This document shows, piece by piece, positions 8,166 through 16,697 of a stretch of DNA of 64,000 nucleotides. Location of the stretch: NCBI RefSeq assembly GCF_900156435.1, contig NZ_FTPQ01000003.1, positions 1-64,000 of the forward strand. Direction: 5' to 3'. This stretch comes from Microbacterium sp. RU1D. GTDB taxonomy: Bacteria; Actinomycetota; Actinomycetes; Actinomycetales; Microbacteriaceae. The notes beneath the pieces are model-generated. The model saw nothing but the letters and a program-made list of their open reading frames with translations. It made no database searches and had not been told where the DNA came from. The position numbers and the translations under genes are program-made. How positions within the stretch are numbered: the first letter of the stretch is position 1; each line of letters opens with the position of its first letter.

Positions 8166-8945
8166 TCAGACGACCGCCGTCATCCCGCCGTCGACGAAGA
8201 TGTTCTGCCCCGAGACGAAGCTCGACGCGTCGGACGCGAGGAAAAGCAGCGCCCCGCGCAGCTCGTCGAAATCGCCCCACCGGGCGGCGGGCGTGCGCTG
8301 GGTCAGCCACTGCGTGAACTCGGGGTCGTCGACCAGGGCGCGGTTCATCTCCGTCGCGAAGTATCCCGGGCTGAGGGCGTTGACCTGGATGCCGAACCGT
8401 GCGAGGTCGGCGGCCATCCCGGCGGTCAGCTGCGCGACGCCGCCCTTCGTGGCCGAGTAGGGCGCGATGGTCTGGCGCGCCAGGCGCGACTGCACCGAGG
8501 CGACGTTGACGACCTTGCCCGACCCGCGCGCGACCATCGCGGGGGTGACGAACCGCGAGACGTAGAAGACGCCGGAGAGGTTCGCCGCCACGATGTCGTC
8601 CCAGTCGGAGACGGGGAATTCGTGAATCGGCGCCCGGCGCTGCACACCGGCGTTGTTGACGAGGATGTCGGGGACCCCGACGTTCTCGATGAGGTCGGCC
8701 ACGGCGCTCTCCACCGCGGCGGCGTCGGTGACGTCGAACACCACCGCGTGCGCGGGGCGACCGGACAGCTCCTCGGCCTCGGCACGGGTCTGCTCGACCG
8801 CGTCGGCGTCACGACCGTGTACGACGACCCGTGTCCCGCCGCGCGCCAGCGTCAACGCCAGCGCACGGCCCAGGCCGCGCGAGGACCCCGTGACGAGGGC
8901 GAGGCGGTCGGAGACATCGAACAGGTCGGCGTTCGAGCCGGTCAC
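8166..8945 (-). CDS. idnO: gluconate 5-dehydrogenase-like short-chain reductase
   Basis: It likely reduces 5-ketogluconate to D-gluconate, the second step of L-idonate use. The 259-residue short-chain dehydrogenase has the cofactor loop TGSSRGLG, NNAGVQRR, and the catalytic Ser and YxxxK (ASVQSRL, APYSATKGG). The N-terminus FDVSDRLALVTG and the NNAGVQRRAPIHEF segment resemble IdnO. The GTG at 8945 overlaps the gntP stop as GTGA, so translation is probably coupled. The long open frame continuing upstream is a shadow of gntP. Confidence 0.87.
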   Translation of the reverse strand: MTGSNADLFDVSDRLALVTGSSRGLGRALALTLARGGTRVVVHGRDADAVEQTRAEAEELSGRPAHAVVFDVTDAAAVESAVADLIENVGVPDILVNNAGVQRRAPIHEFPVSDWDDIVAANLSGVFYVSRFVTPAMVARGSGKVVNVASVQSRLARQTIAPYSATKGGVAQLTAGMAADLARFGIQVNALSPGYFATEMNRALVDDPEFTQWLTQRTPAARWGDFDELRGALLFLASDASSFVSGQNIFVDGGMTAVV

Positions 8946-10330
8946 AGGAGGGCCCCGACGCCGAAGACGAGGAGCGCGGCGAGGAAGCCGAGCACCGATT
9001 CGATGGCCTGCTGCACGGTCCACGTCTTCAGGGTGGTCTTGACGTCCATGCCCATGAGGCGCCCGACGAGCCAGAAGCCGGAGTCGTTGACGTGACCGGC
9101 GAACACCGAGCCCGCGGCGGTCGCGAGGGTAATCGCCACGACCTGCAGCGGCGAGAAGTCGCCCGCCATGACCGCCGGGGCCGCCAGGCCCGCGGCGGTG
9201 ACGAGGGCGACCGTGGCCGAGCCCTGCGCGAGACGCAGGATGACGGCGATGACGTAGGCCGCGACGATGACCGGCAGACCGAGGTCGCCGAGGCTGTCGG
9301 CCAGGGCGTCGCCGATGCCCGATGCGCGCAGCACGGCGCCGAACATGCCACCCGCGCCGGTGATGAGGATGACCGAGCACACCGGGCCGAGCGCGGAGTC
9401 GACGACCTTCTCGAGCGCGGTGCCGTTCTCGCCGCGGCGGAAGCCGAAGACGATGGTCGCGACGAGCACGGTGATGAGCAGGGCGACGGGCGAGTTGCCG
9501 AGCAGGATGAGCACCTGCACGAGCGTGTTGTCGGTCGGCACGACGCCGGCGGCGCCGAGGGTCGTGAGGCCCGTGTTGAGGAAGATGAGCAGCATCGGCA
9601 GCAGCAGCACGGCGATGACCGTGAGCGGTTTGGGCGGGTTCGCGGGCTGGTCGGCGTCGACGTCGCCGAAGAGCGCGGGCACCGGGAGCACGATGCGGCG
9701 GGCGATGAACTTGCCCCACAGGTAGCCCGAGAGGTACCAGATCGGGAAGGCGATGATCAGACCGACGATGAGCACGAGCCCGAGGTTGGCGCCGTACAGG
9801 CCGCTCGCGGTGACCGGGCCCGGGTGCGGCGGCAGGAAGACGTGCATCACCGAGAAGGCGGCAGCGGCCGGCAGGCCGAACAGCAGCACGTTGTTGCCCG
9901 AGACCCGACGGGCGATCGCGAAGATGATCGGCAGCATCATGACGAGGCCGGCGTCGAAGAACATCGGGAAGCCGAGGATCAGAGACACGATGCCGAGGGC
10001 GAAGGGCGCCCGCTTCTCGCCGAAGATGCGCACGAAGGTCTCGGCGAGCGATTGCGCGCCGCCGGAATGCTCGATGAGCCGGCCGAGCATCGCGCCGAGC
10101 GCGACCAGCAGGGCGACCGTGCCGAGGGTTCCTCCGAACCCTCCGGTCAGGGTCGTCACGATCGTCGACACCGGGATGCCGGCGACGAACGCCGTCACGA
10201 GCGACACGATGATGAGGGCCAGGAAGGCGTGCACCTTCAGCCAGATGATGAGCACGAGGATGAGCGCGATCGCGCCCGCGGCAATGGCGAGCAGGGGCGC
10301 CGTGCCGAGTGTCTGGGTCCAGTCGTCCAA
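8942..10330 (-). CDS. gntP: gluconate:H+ symporter, GntP family
   Basis: It is a polytopic inner-membrane importer of gluconate, and here probably also of L-idonate or 5-ketogluconate. The 462-residue product has about 12 hydrophobic segments and GntP-family motifs such as GAMLGRLIEHSGGA, DAGLVMMLPI and FLPPHPGPV. Near the C-terminus is GHVNDSGFWLV. The start is a TTG at 10330, supported by GGAG five bases upstream and by the family's usual N-terminus. It is the first gene of the minus-strand idn operon, divergent from the regulator, and its stop overlaps the idnO start. Confidence 0.92.
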   Translation of the reverse strand: MDDWTQTLGTAPLLAIAAGAIALILVLIIWLKVHAFLALIIVSLVTAFVAGIPVSTIVTTLTGGFGGTLGTVALLVALGAMLGRLIEHSGGAQSLAETFVRIFGEKRAPFALGIVSLILGFPMFFDAGLVMMLPIIFAIARRVSGNNVLLFGLPAAAAFSVMHVFLPPHPGPVTASGLYGANLGLVLIVGLIIAFPIWYLSGYLWGKFIARRIVLPVPALFGDVDADQPANPPKPLTVIAVLLLPMLLIFLNTGLTTLGAAGVVPTDNTLVQVLILLGNSPVALLITVLVATIVFGFRRGENGTALEKVVDSALGPVCSVILITGAGGMFGAVLRASGIGDALADSLGDLGLPVIVAAYVIAVILRLAQGSATVALVTAAGLAAPAVMAGDFSPLQVVAITLATAAGSVFAGHVNDSGFWLVGRLMGMDVKTTLKTWTVQQAIESVLGFLAALLVFGVGALL

Positions 10331-10424
10331 GAGATCTCCGTTGATTCAGCCGGTCGGACGCGGGGTCGGGCATGCTGTGAACGCCGTGCGCCCGCCGGGG
10401 CGGTCACGGCATCTTCACACAATG

Positions 10425-10430
10425 ATCATA
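10425..10430 (-). promoter_or_regulatory. -10 element of the gntP-idnO-idnD operon
   Basis: On the minus strand these bases read TATGAT, close to the TATAAT consensus. They lie about 95 bases before the gntP start in an AT-rich patch, ATGATCATATTTTTGACA on the plus strand. No clear -35 box was found; the expected -35 region overlaps the GGT-N3-ACC palindrome. Confidence 0.45.
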
Positions 10431-10445
10431 TTTTTGACAAGATAA

Positions 10446-10454
10446 GGTCGTACC
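10446..10454. promoter_or_regulatory. candidate FadR/GntR-family operator GGT-N3-ACC
   Basis: GGTCGTACC is a GGT-N3-ACC palindrome, the usual half-site pattern of FadR-subfamily regulators. A wider GGTCGT/ACGACC repeat runs to 10462. It lies 20 bases before the regulator's ATG and at the expected -35 region of the divergent gntP promoter, so one bound dimer could control both directions. Confidence 0.55.
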
Positions 10455-10474
10455 AAACGACCTGAGGAGGGGTC

Positions 10475-11170
10475 ATGGCCCGAGCGTCGCACGGCTCGCT
10501 GCTGGATGCCGTCGGCATGCGCATCGTCGACGGCGAACTCGCCGCGGGCCACGTCCTCACCCTCGCCGCCCTCGAAGCCGAGTACGGCGTCTCCCGCACG
10601 GTGGTGCGCGAGGCCGTGCGCGTGCTGGAGGCCATGGGCATGCTCGAGCAGCGCCGTCGGGTGGGCATCACCGTCCGCCCGGCCGCGGACTGGAGCGCCC
10701 TGGACACCCGGCTCATCGGCTGGCAGCTGGCCGGGAAGCGCCGCGACCAGCTCATCGTCAATACCACGGAGCTGCGCGCCGCGATCGAGCCGGTCGCCGC
10801 TCGCCTCAGCGCCCGTCGGGCGACCGACCTGCAGCGGGGCGAGATCCTCCGTCTCGCAGAGGAGCTCGAGCGGCTCGGCGCCGCCGGTCTCGGCAACTCG
10901 ACCGAATACCTCGCGGCCGACATCGCCTTCCACGACCTCATCCTCACCTCCAGCGGCAATCTCATGCTCGCCGCCGCCCGTGCCCCCATCGCCGCCGCGA
11001 TCGAGGGGCGCTCGATGCACGGCCTCACCCCCGGCGTCCCGAACCCCGACGCCCTCGACAACCACGTCGCCACCGCCGCCGCGATCGCGCGGGCCGATGC
11101 CGACGCCGCAGAGGAGCACACCCGGCGGTACGTCGCGGCCGTGCTCACCGAAGTCCGCCGCACCATCTGA
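10475..11170 (+). CDS. FadR-subfamily GntR transcription regulator of the gluconate/idonate cluster
   Basis: It is a DNA-binding regulator, probably of gntP-idnO-idnD and of its own gntK-containing operon, with gluconate or a phosphorylated derivative as likely effector. The 231-residue product has an N-terminal winged helix (LAALEAEYGVSRTVVREAVRVLEAMGM cluster, about 28-60). A C-terminal FCD domain (about 90-225) carries the metal-site histidines in IAFHDLI, DNHVAT and EEHTRR. The ATG follows GAGGAGG. gntK is 27 bases downstream on the same strand. Confidence 0.88.
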   Translation: MARASHGSLLDAVGMRIVDGELAAGHVLTLAALEAEYGVSRTVVREAVRVLEAMGMLEQRRRVGITVRPAADWSALDTRLIGWQLAGKRRDQLIVNTTELRAAIEPVAARLSARRATDLQRGEILRLAEELERLGAAGLGNSTEYLAADIAFHDLILTSSGNLMLAAARAPIAAAIEGRSMHGLTPGVPNPDALDNHVATAAAIARADADAAEEHTRRYVAAVLTEVRRTI

Positions 11171-11197
11171 CCCCTTCCCCCGACGAAGAGAGAAGCC

Positions 11198-11710
11198 ATG
11201 ACCGTCCCCGTCCTCGTTTTCATGGGTCCCGCCGGTACCGGCAAGTCCACCGTCGCCGGCATGCTCGCCGGTCGCCTGGGGTGGGACTTCCAGGAGGGCG
11301 ACGACCTCCATCCCGCCGAGAACGTGTCGAAGATGGCATCCGGTCACGCGCTCAACGACGACGACCGGTGGCCCTGGCTCGACAAGGTCGCCGCGTGGAT
11401 CGACAGGCAGGTCGCCGCCGGACGCCCCGGTGTCATCACCTGCTCCGCGCTCAAACGCGCCTACCGCGACGTGCTGCGCCGCGACGACGTCACCTTCGTG
11501 TTGCTCATGGGCGACCCGAAGCTCGTGCTGGAGCGCCTGCTGCGCCGCCAGGGGCACTACATGCCCCCCTCGTTGCTGACCTCGCAGTTCGAGACGCTGG
11601 AGATGCCGGATGCCGACGAGCGGGCGATCCGCGTCGACCTCGACCTGACGCCGAGTCAGCAGGTCCAGGAGGTCGTCGACCGTCTCGAGCTCGCCCCGAC
11701 CCCCTCCTGA
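11198..11710 (+). CDS. gntK: gluconokinase
   Basis: It phosphorylates gluconate to 6-phosphogluconate, feeding Gnd encoded just downstream. The 170-residue P-loop kinase has Walker A GPAGTGKST (10-18), the GDDLHPAENVSKM gluconate-site motif, WPWLDKV, CSALKRAYRD and GHYMPPSLLTSQFETLE, all typical of the GntK/IdnK family. It is co-directional with the regulator. A hairpin and a promoter-like box separate it from gnd. Confidence 0.95.
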   Translation: MTVPVLVFMGPAGTGKSTVAGMLAGRLGWDFQEGDDLHPAENVSKMASGHALNDDDRWPWLDKVAAWIDRQVAAGRPGVITCSALKRAYRDVLRRDDVTFVLLMGDPKLVLERLLRRQGHYMPPSLLTSQFETLEMPDADERAIRVDLDLTPSQQVQEVVDRLELAPTPS

Positions 11711-11716
11711 AACACG

Positions 11717-11754
11717 CGCGGGCCGAGCCGATAAAGTGGCGGAGGCGGCCCGCG
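11717..11754 (+). terminator. hairpin between gntK and gnd
   Basis: CGCGGGCCG (11717-11725) pairs perfectly with CGGCCCGCG (11746-11754) around a 20-base loop. The loop contains TAAAGT (11732-11737), a good -10 box for gnd, so the same segment may end gntK transcripts and start gnd transcripts. Confidence 0.5.
11732..11737 (+). promoter_or_regulatory. -10 element for gnd
   Basis: TAAAGT lies 60 bases before the gnd ATG and inside the loop of the gntK-gnd hairpin. It suggests that gnd also has its own promoter. Confidence 0.4.
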
Positions 11755-11796
11755 TGAGCCCGCCCACCCCCTTCGCACCTGAATACGGAGCAACGC

Positions 11797-13392
11797 ATGA
11801 CGTCGACCACTCCCCCGACCGGACCTTCGACCGACCAGGATCAGGCCCCTCACCAGGCCGCTCAGGCGCACGAGGGTGCGCCCGGCATCGAAGAAGTGGA
11901 CCGCCCCACCGCCGAGCCCGACTCGCGTCCCGAGGGCGAGGGCGACGGCCGCGCCAACATCGGCGTCGTGGGCTTGGCCGTGATGGGCTCGAACCTCGCC
12001 CGCAACCTCGCCAGCCGCGAGGGCAACACCGTCGCGATCTTCAACCGCAGCCAGGACAAGACCGAGCACGTGCTCGAGCAGCACCCCGAGGCCAACTTCG
12101 TCGCCTCGTTCTCGTACGAGGACTTCGCGGCGTCGCTGTCGAAGCCCCGCACCGCGATCATCATGGTCAAGGCCGGCCGTCCCACCGACTTCGTCATCGA
12201 CGAGCTGGTGAAGGTGTTCGAGCCCGGCGACATCATCGTCGACGGCGGCAACGCGCTGTTCACCGACACCATCCGCCGCGAGAAGGCCGTGCGCGACACC
12301 GGCATCAACTTCGTCGGGATGGGCGTCTCGGGTGGCGAGGAGGGAGCCCTCCGCGGCCCCTCGATCATGCCCGGCGGCTCCGACGAGGCCTGGGCCACGC
12401 TCGGTCCGATTCTGAAGTCGATCGCCGCTGTCGCCGAGGGCGAGCCCTGCGTCACGCACGTCGGCCACGACGGTGCCGGCCACTTCGTCAAGATGGTGCA
12501 CAACGGCATCGAGTACGCCGACATGCAGCTCATCGCCGAGGCGTACGACCTCATCCGCCGCGCCACGGGCAAGTCCCCGGCCGAGATCGCCGACGTGTTC
12601 GCCGAATGGAACCGCGGCGAGCTGGAGTCGTACCTCATCGAGATCACCGCCGAGGTGCTGCGCCAGACCGACGCCGACACGGGCAAGCCCCTCGTCGACG
12701 TCATCCTCGACCAGGCGGGCGCCAAGGGCACGGGTGCGTGGACGGTGCAGACCGCCCTCGACCTGGGCGTGCCGGTCTCCGGTATCGCCGAGGCGACCTT
12801 CGCCCGGTCACTGTCGAGCCACCCCGAGCAGCGCGAGGTGTCGCGCGAGCTCCCCGGCCCCTCCGGCACCGACGTGCTGTCGGGCGAGGATGCCGATGCG
12901 TTCATCGAGCAGGTGCGCCTCGCGCTGTACGCCTCGAAGATCGTCGCCTACAGCCAGGGCTTCGACGAAATCCGCGCGGGAGCGGCGCAATACGACTGGA
13001 ACATCGACCTCGGCGCGGTGTCGAAGATCTGGCGCGGCGGCTGCATCATCCGCGCGCAGTTCCTCAACCGCATCGCCGAGGCCTACGACGCCGAGGCGAC
13101 CCTGCCCGTGCTGCTGACCGCGCCGTACTTCGTCGAAGCCCTCGGTCGCGCCCAGGACGCGTGGCGCCACATCGTCTCGCTGTCGGCGGCGAGCGGCATC
13201 CCCGCCCCCGCGTTCAGCTCGTCGCTGGCCTACTACGACGGCCTGCGCGCCGAGCGTCTGCCCGCCGCCCTGATCCAGGGCCAGCGCGACTTCTTCGGCG
13301 CCCACACCTACCGCCGCGTCGACAAGGAGGGAACGTTCCACACCCTCTGGTCGGGAGACCGCACCGAGATCGAGGCGGAAGACACCCACTGA
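11797..13392 (+). CDS. gnd: NADP-dependent 6-phosphogluconate dehydrogenase
   Basis: It oxidatively decarboxylates 6-phosphogluconate to ribulose 5-phosphate in the pentose phosphate pathway. The 531-residue product has a non-conserved acidic, proline-rich extension (about 1-52), then the NADP-binding GLAVMGSNLARN. GVSGGEEGALRGPS, the catalytic HNGIEYADMQLI segment and GTGAWT follow. The C-terminal QGQRDFFGAHTYRRVD matches the long, dimeric Gnd form. The start at 11797 is supported only by a weak upstream GGAG; a later start would remove the acidic leader. It is adjacent to gntK, so gluconate flows directly to this enzyme. Confidence 0.95.
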   Translation: MTSTTPPTGPSTDQDQAPHQAAQAHEGAPGIEEVDRPTAEPDSRPEGEGDGRANIGVVGLAVMGSNLARNLASREGNTVAIFNRSQDKTEHVLEQHPEANFVASFSYEDFAASLSKPRTAIIMVKAGRPTDFVIDELVKVFEPGDIIVDGGNALFTDTIRREKAVRDTGINFVGMGVSGGEEGALRGPSIMPGGSDEAWATLGPILKSIAAVAEGEPCVTHVGHDGAGHFVKMVHNGIEYADMQLIAEAYDLIRRATGKSPAEIADVFAEWNRGELESYLIEITAEVLRQTDADTGKPLVDVILDQAGAKGTGAWTVQTALDLGVPVSGIAEATFARSLSSHPEQREVSRELPGPSGTDVLSGEDADAFIEQVRLALYASKIVAYSQGFDEIRAGAAQYDWNIDLGAVSKIWRGGCIIRAQFLNRIAEAYDAEATLPVLLTAPYFVEALGRAQDAWRHIVSLSAASGIPAPAFSSSLAYYDGLRAERLPAALIQGQRDFFGAHTYRRVDKEGTFHTLWSGDRTEIEAEDTH

Positions 13393-13394
13393 CG

Positions 13395-13868
13395 ATGGTC
13401 GGACCGAGGCGGCGACGGGCTCTGCTCGTCGCCGCCTCGTGCGTCTACGCGGCGGCGGTGTGGTGGATGACGCTGCGTCCGTCGATCTACGACGAGCGGA
13501 CAGGGGGCATCCTGCGCCGCGTCCTCCACGCGCTCGCCGGGTGGCCCGGCACCGCGTGGGTCAGCTTCGACGTGCTGGAGTTCGCCGCGAACGTGATCAT
13601 GTTCCTGCCCCTGGGCGTGCTCTTCGTCGCCTGGCGCCGGCCGTGGTGGCAGGGGATCGCGGCCGGCGTGGTGGTCAGCGCGTCGATCGAGACCGTGCAG
13701 CTGCTGTTCCTTCCCACGCGGGTCGCCGACGTGCGCGACGTGGTGGCCAACACCCTCGGCGCCGCGATCGGGGTGGCCGCGGCTCTCCGCGTCAGCCGAT
13801 GGATCGACCGCTCTCAGGAATCCCATAACCGGCGCCATAGAAAGCTCATAGATACGAGCGCACAATGA
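13395..13868 (+). CDS. VanZ-family membrane protein
   Basis: This is a 157-residue polytopic protein of the VanZ-like family. Family members are linked to low-level glycopeptide resistance or to unknown envelope roles. The N-terminal segment (about 8-22), WWMTLRPS, FAANVIMFLPLGVLF, ETVQLLFLPTRVADVRDVVANTLGA and a basic tail match the family core (N-x-x-x-F-x-P-x-G, then E-x-x-Q, then R-x-x-D-x-x-D-x-x-x-N). The ATG is two bases after the gnd stop, and its own stop overlaps the response-regulator start. It may belong to the two-component transcript. Confidence 0.85.
   Translation: MVGPRRRRALLVAASCVYAAAVWWMTLRPSIYDERTGGILRRVLHALAGWPGTAWVSFDVLEFAANVIMFLPLGVLFVAWRRPWWQGIAAGVVVSASIETVQLLFLPTRVADVRDVVANTLGAAIGVAAALRVSRWIDRSQESHNRRHRKLIDTSAQ
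13826..13853 (+). promoter_or_regulatory. three phased CATAA/CATAG direct repeats
   Basis: CATAA at 13826 and CATAG at 13838 and 13849 are spaced 12 and 11 bases apart, one helical turn. They end 11 bases before the response-regulator start. OmpR/PhoB-type regulators bind tandem direct repeats with this period, so an autoregulatory site is plausible. The repeats lie within the end of the VanZ-like gene. Confidence 0.4.
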
Positions 13869-14608
13869 GTTCCATGACCGCGACCGCCGCCGCCCCCGCC
13901 TTCACCCGCCCCGACGGGAGCCCGCTGCGCGTGCTCGTCGTCGACGACGAGCAGATGCTCACCGACCTGCTGTCGATGGCCCTGCGCATGGAGGGCTGGG
14001 AGGTCAAGACCGCCGGCTCGGGCTTCGACGCCCTTTCCACCGCCCGGGACTTCGAACCGGATGCCATGGTGCTCGACATCATGATGCCCGACCTCGACGG
14101 CATGGCCGTGTTGCAGCGCCTGCGTCACTCGGGCAACGACGTGCCGGTGCTGTTCCTCACCGCGAAGGATGCCGTGGCCGACCGCGTCGCGGGGCTGACC
14201 GCCGGCGGCGACGACTACGTCACCAAGCCTTTCAGCCTCGAGGAGGTCGTCGCGCGCCTCCGCGGCCTCATGCGCCGCGCCGGGACCGCGCTGACCCGCG
14301 ATTCGGAGCCCATCCTGCGCGTCGGCGACCTGTCGTTGAACGAGGACAGCCACGAGGTCGTGCGCGGAGGCAAGGAGATCGAGCTGACGGCGACCGAGTT
14401 CGAGCTGCTGCGCTTCCTCATGCGCAACCAGCGGCGCGTGGTGTCGAAGGCGCAGATCCTCGACCGCGTCTGGAACTACGACTTCGGCGGTCGCTCCAGC
14501 GTCGTCGAGCTCTATATCTCGTATCTGCGCAAGAAGATCGACGCCGGTAACGAGCCGCTCATCCACACCGTCCGCGGCGTCGGCTACATGATCAAAGCGC
14601 CCCAGTGA
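13865..14608 (+). CDS. OmpR/PhoB-family response regulator
   Basis: It is the DNA-binding output of the two-component pair with the next gene. The 247-residue product has a receiver domain (about 22-135) with the acidic pair Asp27/Asp28, the phospho-acceptor Asp71 in VLDIMMPD, Thr in FLTAKD and Lys in VTKPFS. It is followed by a winged-helix domain (about 150-245: LTATEFELLRFL, SVVELYISYLRKKI, VRGVGYMI). The ATG overlaps the preceding stop as ATGA; a second ATG nine bases later is possible. No ribosome binding site is clear. The target genes are unknown. Confidence 0.93.
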   Translation: MSSMTATAAAPAFTRPDGSPLRVLVVDDEQMLTDLLSMALRMEGWEVKTAGSGFDALSTARDFEPDAMVLDIMMPDLDGMAVLQRLRHSGNDVPVLFLTAKDAVADRVAGLTAGGDDYVTKPFSLEEVVARLRGLMRRAGTALTRDSEPILRVGDLSLNEDSHEVVRGGKEIELTATEFELLRFLMRNQRRVVSKAQILDRVWNYDFGGRSSVVELYISYLRKKIDAGNEPLIHTVRGVGYMIKAPQ

Positions 14609-16158
14609 CGCTGCCTCCGCGGCCGGCTCCCCCGGTCCCCCCGCACGCGCTCGCGACCGAGACCCGGTTCCAGCGGCTGCGGCGGCGACCCTGGACACTG
14701 CAGGCGCGGCTGATGACCGCGGTCATCGGCATGGTGGCCTTCATCCTCGTGATGATCGGCATCTCCACGAGTGCGATCCTGAGCGGCGTCCTCTACGTCA
14801 ATCTCGGAGCGCAGGTGGACGAGGCCGCCGCCTCGATTCAGCAACGGACGGTGTTCCAGAACTCCGCGGAGCAGGTCCTGGCATCCGGGTTCTTCGATCC
14901 GGGCACGCTGCTCGTGATGACCTCCCGCGGCAGCGGCATCACCGGCGCCGTGGTCGGCGACGAGGGTGCCCGCGCGCTGTCGACGGACGACCTCAGTCGC
15001 ATCGCCGACAGCCTCCAAGCGGCTGCGGACTCGAACGCTCAGACCGTCGAGCTGCCGAACCTCGGCGAGTACCTCGTCCGTACCTTCCCCGCGCCCGGCG
15101 GCGACAGCCTCTTCCTCGTCGGGCTGCCCCTCTCGAGTGTCACGAGCACGATCGGCGCCATCCTCACCACCGTCGCGCTCGTCACCACCGGTGGTCTGCT
15201 GCTGCTGGGCGCCATCATCGCCATCGTCATCCGCCTCGGACTCCGGCCCCTCCGCTCGGTCGCCGAGACCGCCACCCGGGTCGCCTCGCTGCGCATGGAC
15301 CAGGGCGACGTCTCGATCACCGAGCGCGTCCCCGCCGACCAGGTCGACGACCACACCGAGATAGGACAGGTCGGCCTGGCGCTGAACACCCTGCTCGACC
15401 GTGTCGACGCCTCTCTGTCGGCCCGTCAGCGCAACGAGGAGCTCATGCGCCGTTTCGTGGCGGATGCCAGTCACGAGCTGCGCACGCCCCTGGCATCCAT
15501 CCGCGGGTTCTCGGAACTCTCCCTGCGCGCCATGCGTCAGGCCCAGGACGACGAAAGCCGCCAACGCACCGCCCTCGCCGTGGAGACCACCGAGCAGTCG
15601 CTCGAGCGCATCCAGGCGCAGTCGCTGCGCATGACGACGCTGGTCGAAGACCTGCTGCTGCTGGCACGGCTCGACGAGGGGCAGGAGCTCGTCTACGGGT
15701 CGGTCGATCTCACGCAGATCGCGGTGGAGGCCGTCGGCGACGCCCGCCCCGCCGGCCCCGACCATTCGTGGAGCATCGAGGTGCCCGACGAGCCCGTCGA
15801 GCTCGCCGGCGACGCCTCGCGCCTGCACCAGGTGATCGCCAACCTCCTCGCGAACGCCCGTACGCACACGCCCCCCGGCAGCACCGTGACCGTGTCGGTC
15901 GCGCACGAGGGCGCCGAAGCCGTGCTGCGCGTGCACGACGACGGCCCCGGCATCGATCCCTCCGTCGCCTCGCAGCTGTTCGAGCGCTTCGCTCGCGCCG
16001 ACCGCTCCCGCGACCGCAAGACCGGCGGCACGGGGCTCGGTCTCTCCATCGCGCGCGCGATCGTCGACGCTCACCACGGCACCATCGCCGTGCACAGCAC
16101 CCCGGGCGACACGACGTTCGAGGTGCGCCTGCCGGCGAAGCCCGCCGACCCGGTGTGA
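14605..16158 (+). CDS. membrane sensor histidine kinase
   Basis: It senses an envelope or extracellular signal and phosphorylates the preceding regulator. The 517-residue product has a membrane segment near 37-62, an extracytoplasmic sensor of about 130 residues and a second membrane segment near 190-215. HAMP follows (LGLRPLRSVAETATRVA), then HisKA with the phospho-accepting His290 in DASHELRTPL. The HATPase domain carries N box NLLANARTH, DDGPGI and GGTGLGLSIA. The GTG overlaps the regulator stop as GTGA, so the pair is translationally coupled. Confidence 0.94.
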   Translation: MTLPPRPAPPVPPHALATETRFQRLRRRPWTLQARLMTAVIGMVAFILVMIGISTSAILSGVLYVNLGAQVDEAAASIQQRTVFQNSAEQVLASGFFDPGTLLVMTSRGSGITGAVVGDEGARALSTDDLSRIADSLQAAADSNAQTVELPNLGEYLVRTFPAPGGDSLFLVGLPLSSVTSTIGAILTTVALVTTGGLLLLGAIIAIVIRLGLRPLRSVAETATRVASLRMDQGDVSITERVPADQVDDHTEIGQVGLALNTLLDRVDASLSARQRNEELMRRFVADASHELRTPLASIRGFSELSLRAMRQAQDDESRQRTALAVETTEQSLERIQAQSLRMTTLVEDLLLLARLDEGQELVYGSVDLTQIAVEAVGDARPAGPDHSWSIEVPDEPVELAGDASRLHQVIANLLANARTHTPPGSTVTVSVAHEGAEAVLRVHDDGPGIDPSVASQLFERFARADRSRDRKTGGTGLGLSIARAIVDAHHGTIAVHSTPGDTTFEVRLPAKPADPV

Positions 16159-16179
16159 GCGGAGCGGGGTGCGCCGTGG

Positions 16180-16677
16180 TCAGCGCGCTGCGACCGGCGA
16201 GGGAGCGTCACCGCCCTCGAACCGCGCCGCACCCGGCGTGAGACCCGCGCGCACGCGCGCCGCCATCCCGGCGTCGAGCACCTCGTCGACGTGCAAAGCG
16301 GCGTACCACCCGAGGTCGGTCATCTCGCCGTCAATGGGGGTCGGCTCCCCCGCGATCCAGCGGCATTCGAACACGAGGTCGAGGTAGTCGGCCCGGTCGC
16401 CGTTGTCGTAGGTGACGCGCGGGATCTGGTGCACCCACGCGAGTCGGTCGACGACGATCTCGACGCCGGCCTCCTCGGCCGCCTCGCGCACCGCAGCGTC
16501 GGCGGGCTCCTCCCCCGGATCGACGATGCCCGTGATCGGGGTCAGGCGGCCGTTGTCGCTCCGTCGCCCCAGCAGCACCTCGTCGCCACGGCGAATGACG
16601 GCCGTCACGCCGACGAGAGGCAGCGGGAGCGTACCGACGTAGCGGCGCAGTTCGAGGACGAAATCCGGAGTGGGCAC
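16180..16677 (-). CDS. NUDIX hydrolase
   Basis: It hydrolyses a nucleoside-diphosphate-linked compound; the substrate is not evident. The 165-residue product carries a complete Nudix box from GIVDPGEEPADAAV to REAAEEAGVEI (about residues 50-72). An N-terminal strand region and a C-terminal AALHVDEVLDAGM segment resemble proteins usually annotated as NUDIX domain-containing pyrophosphatases. It starts at a GTG. Its stop lies only 21 bases from that of the convergent kinase gene, with no clear terminator between them. Confidence 0.87.
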   Translation of the reverse strand: MPTPDFVLELRRYVGTLPLPLVGVTAVIRRGDEVLLGRRSDNGRLTPITGIVDPGEEPADAAVREAAEEAGVEIVVDRLAWVHQIPRVTYDNGDRADYLDLVFECRWIAGEPTPIDGEMTDLGWYAALHVDEVLDAGMAARVRAGLTPGAARFEGGDAPSPVAAR

Positions 16678-16697
16678 CGGCCCACCCTAACCGCCGG

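Noticed and set aside
7230..9095. Plus-strand frame of 621 codons over idnD and idnO
   Set aside because: No conserved motif; it mirrors the two dehydrogenase genes and has the same composition bias as other shadows.
11736..13868. Single 710-codon protein ending in the VanZ-like sequence
   Set aside because: The front half is a shadow of gnd in another frame; only the part from the ATG at 13395 is VanZ-like.
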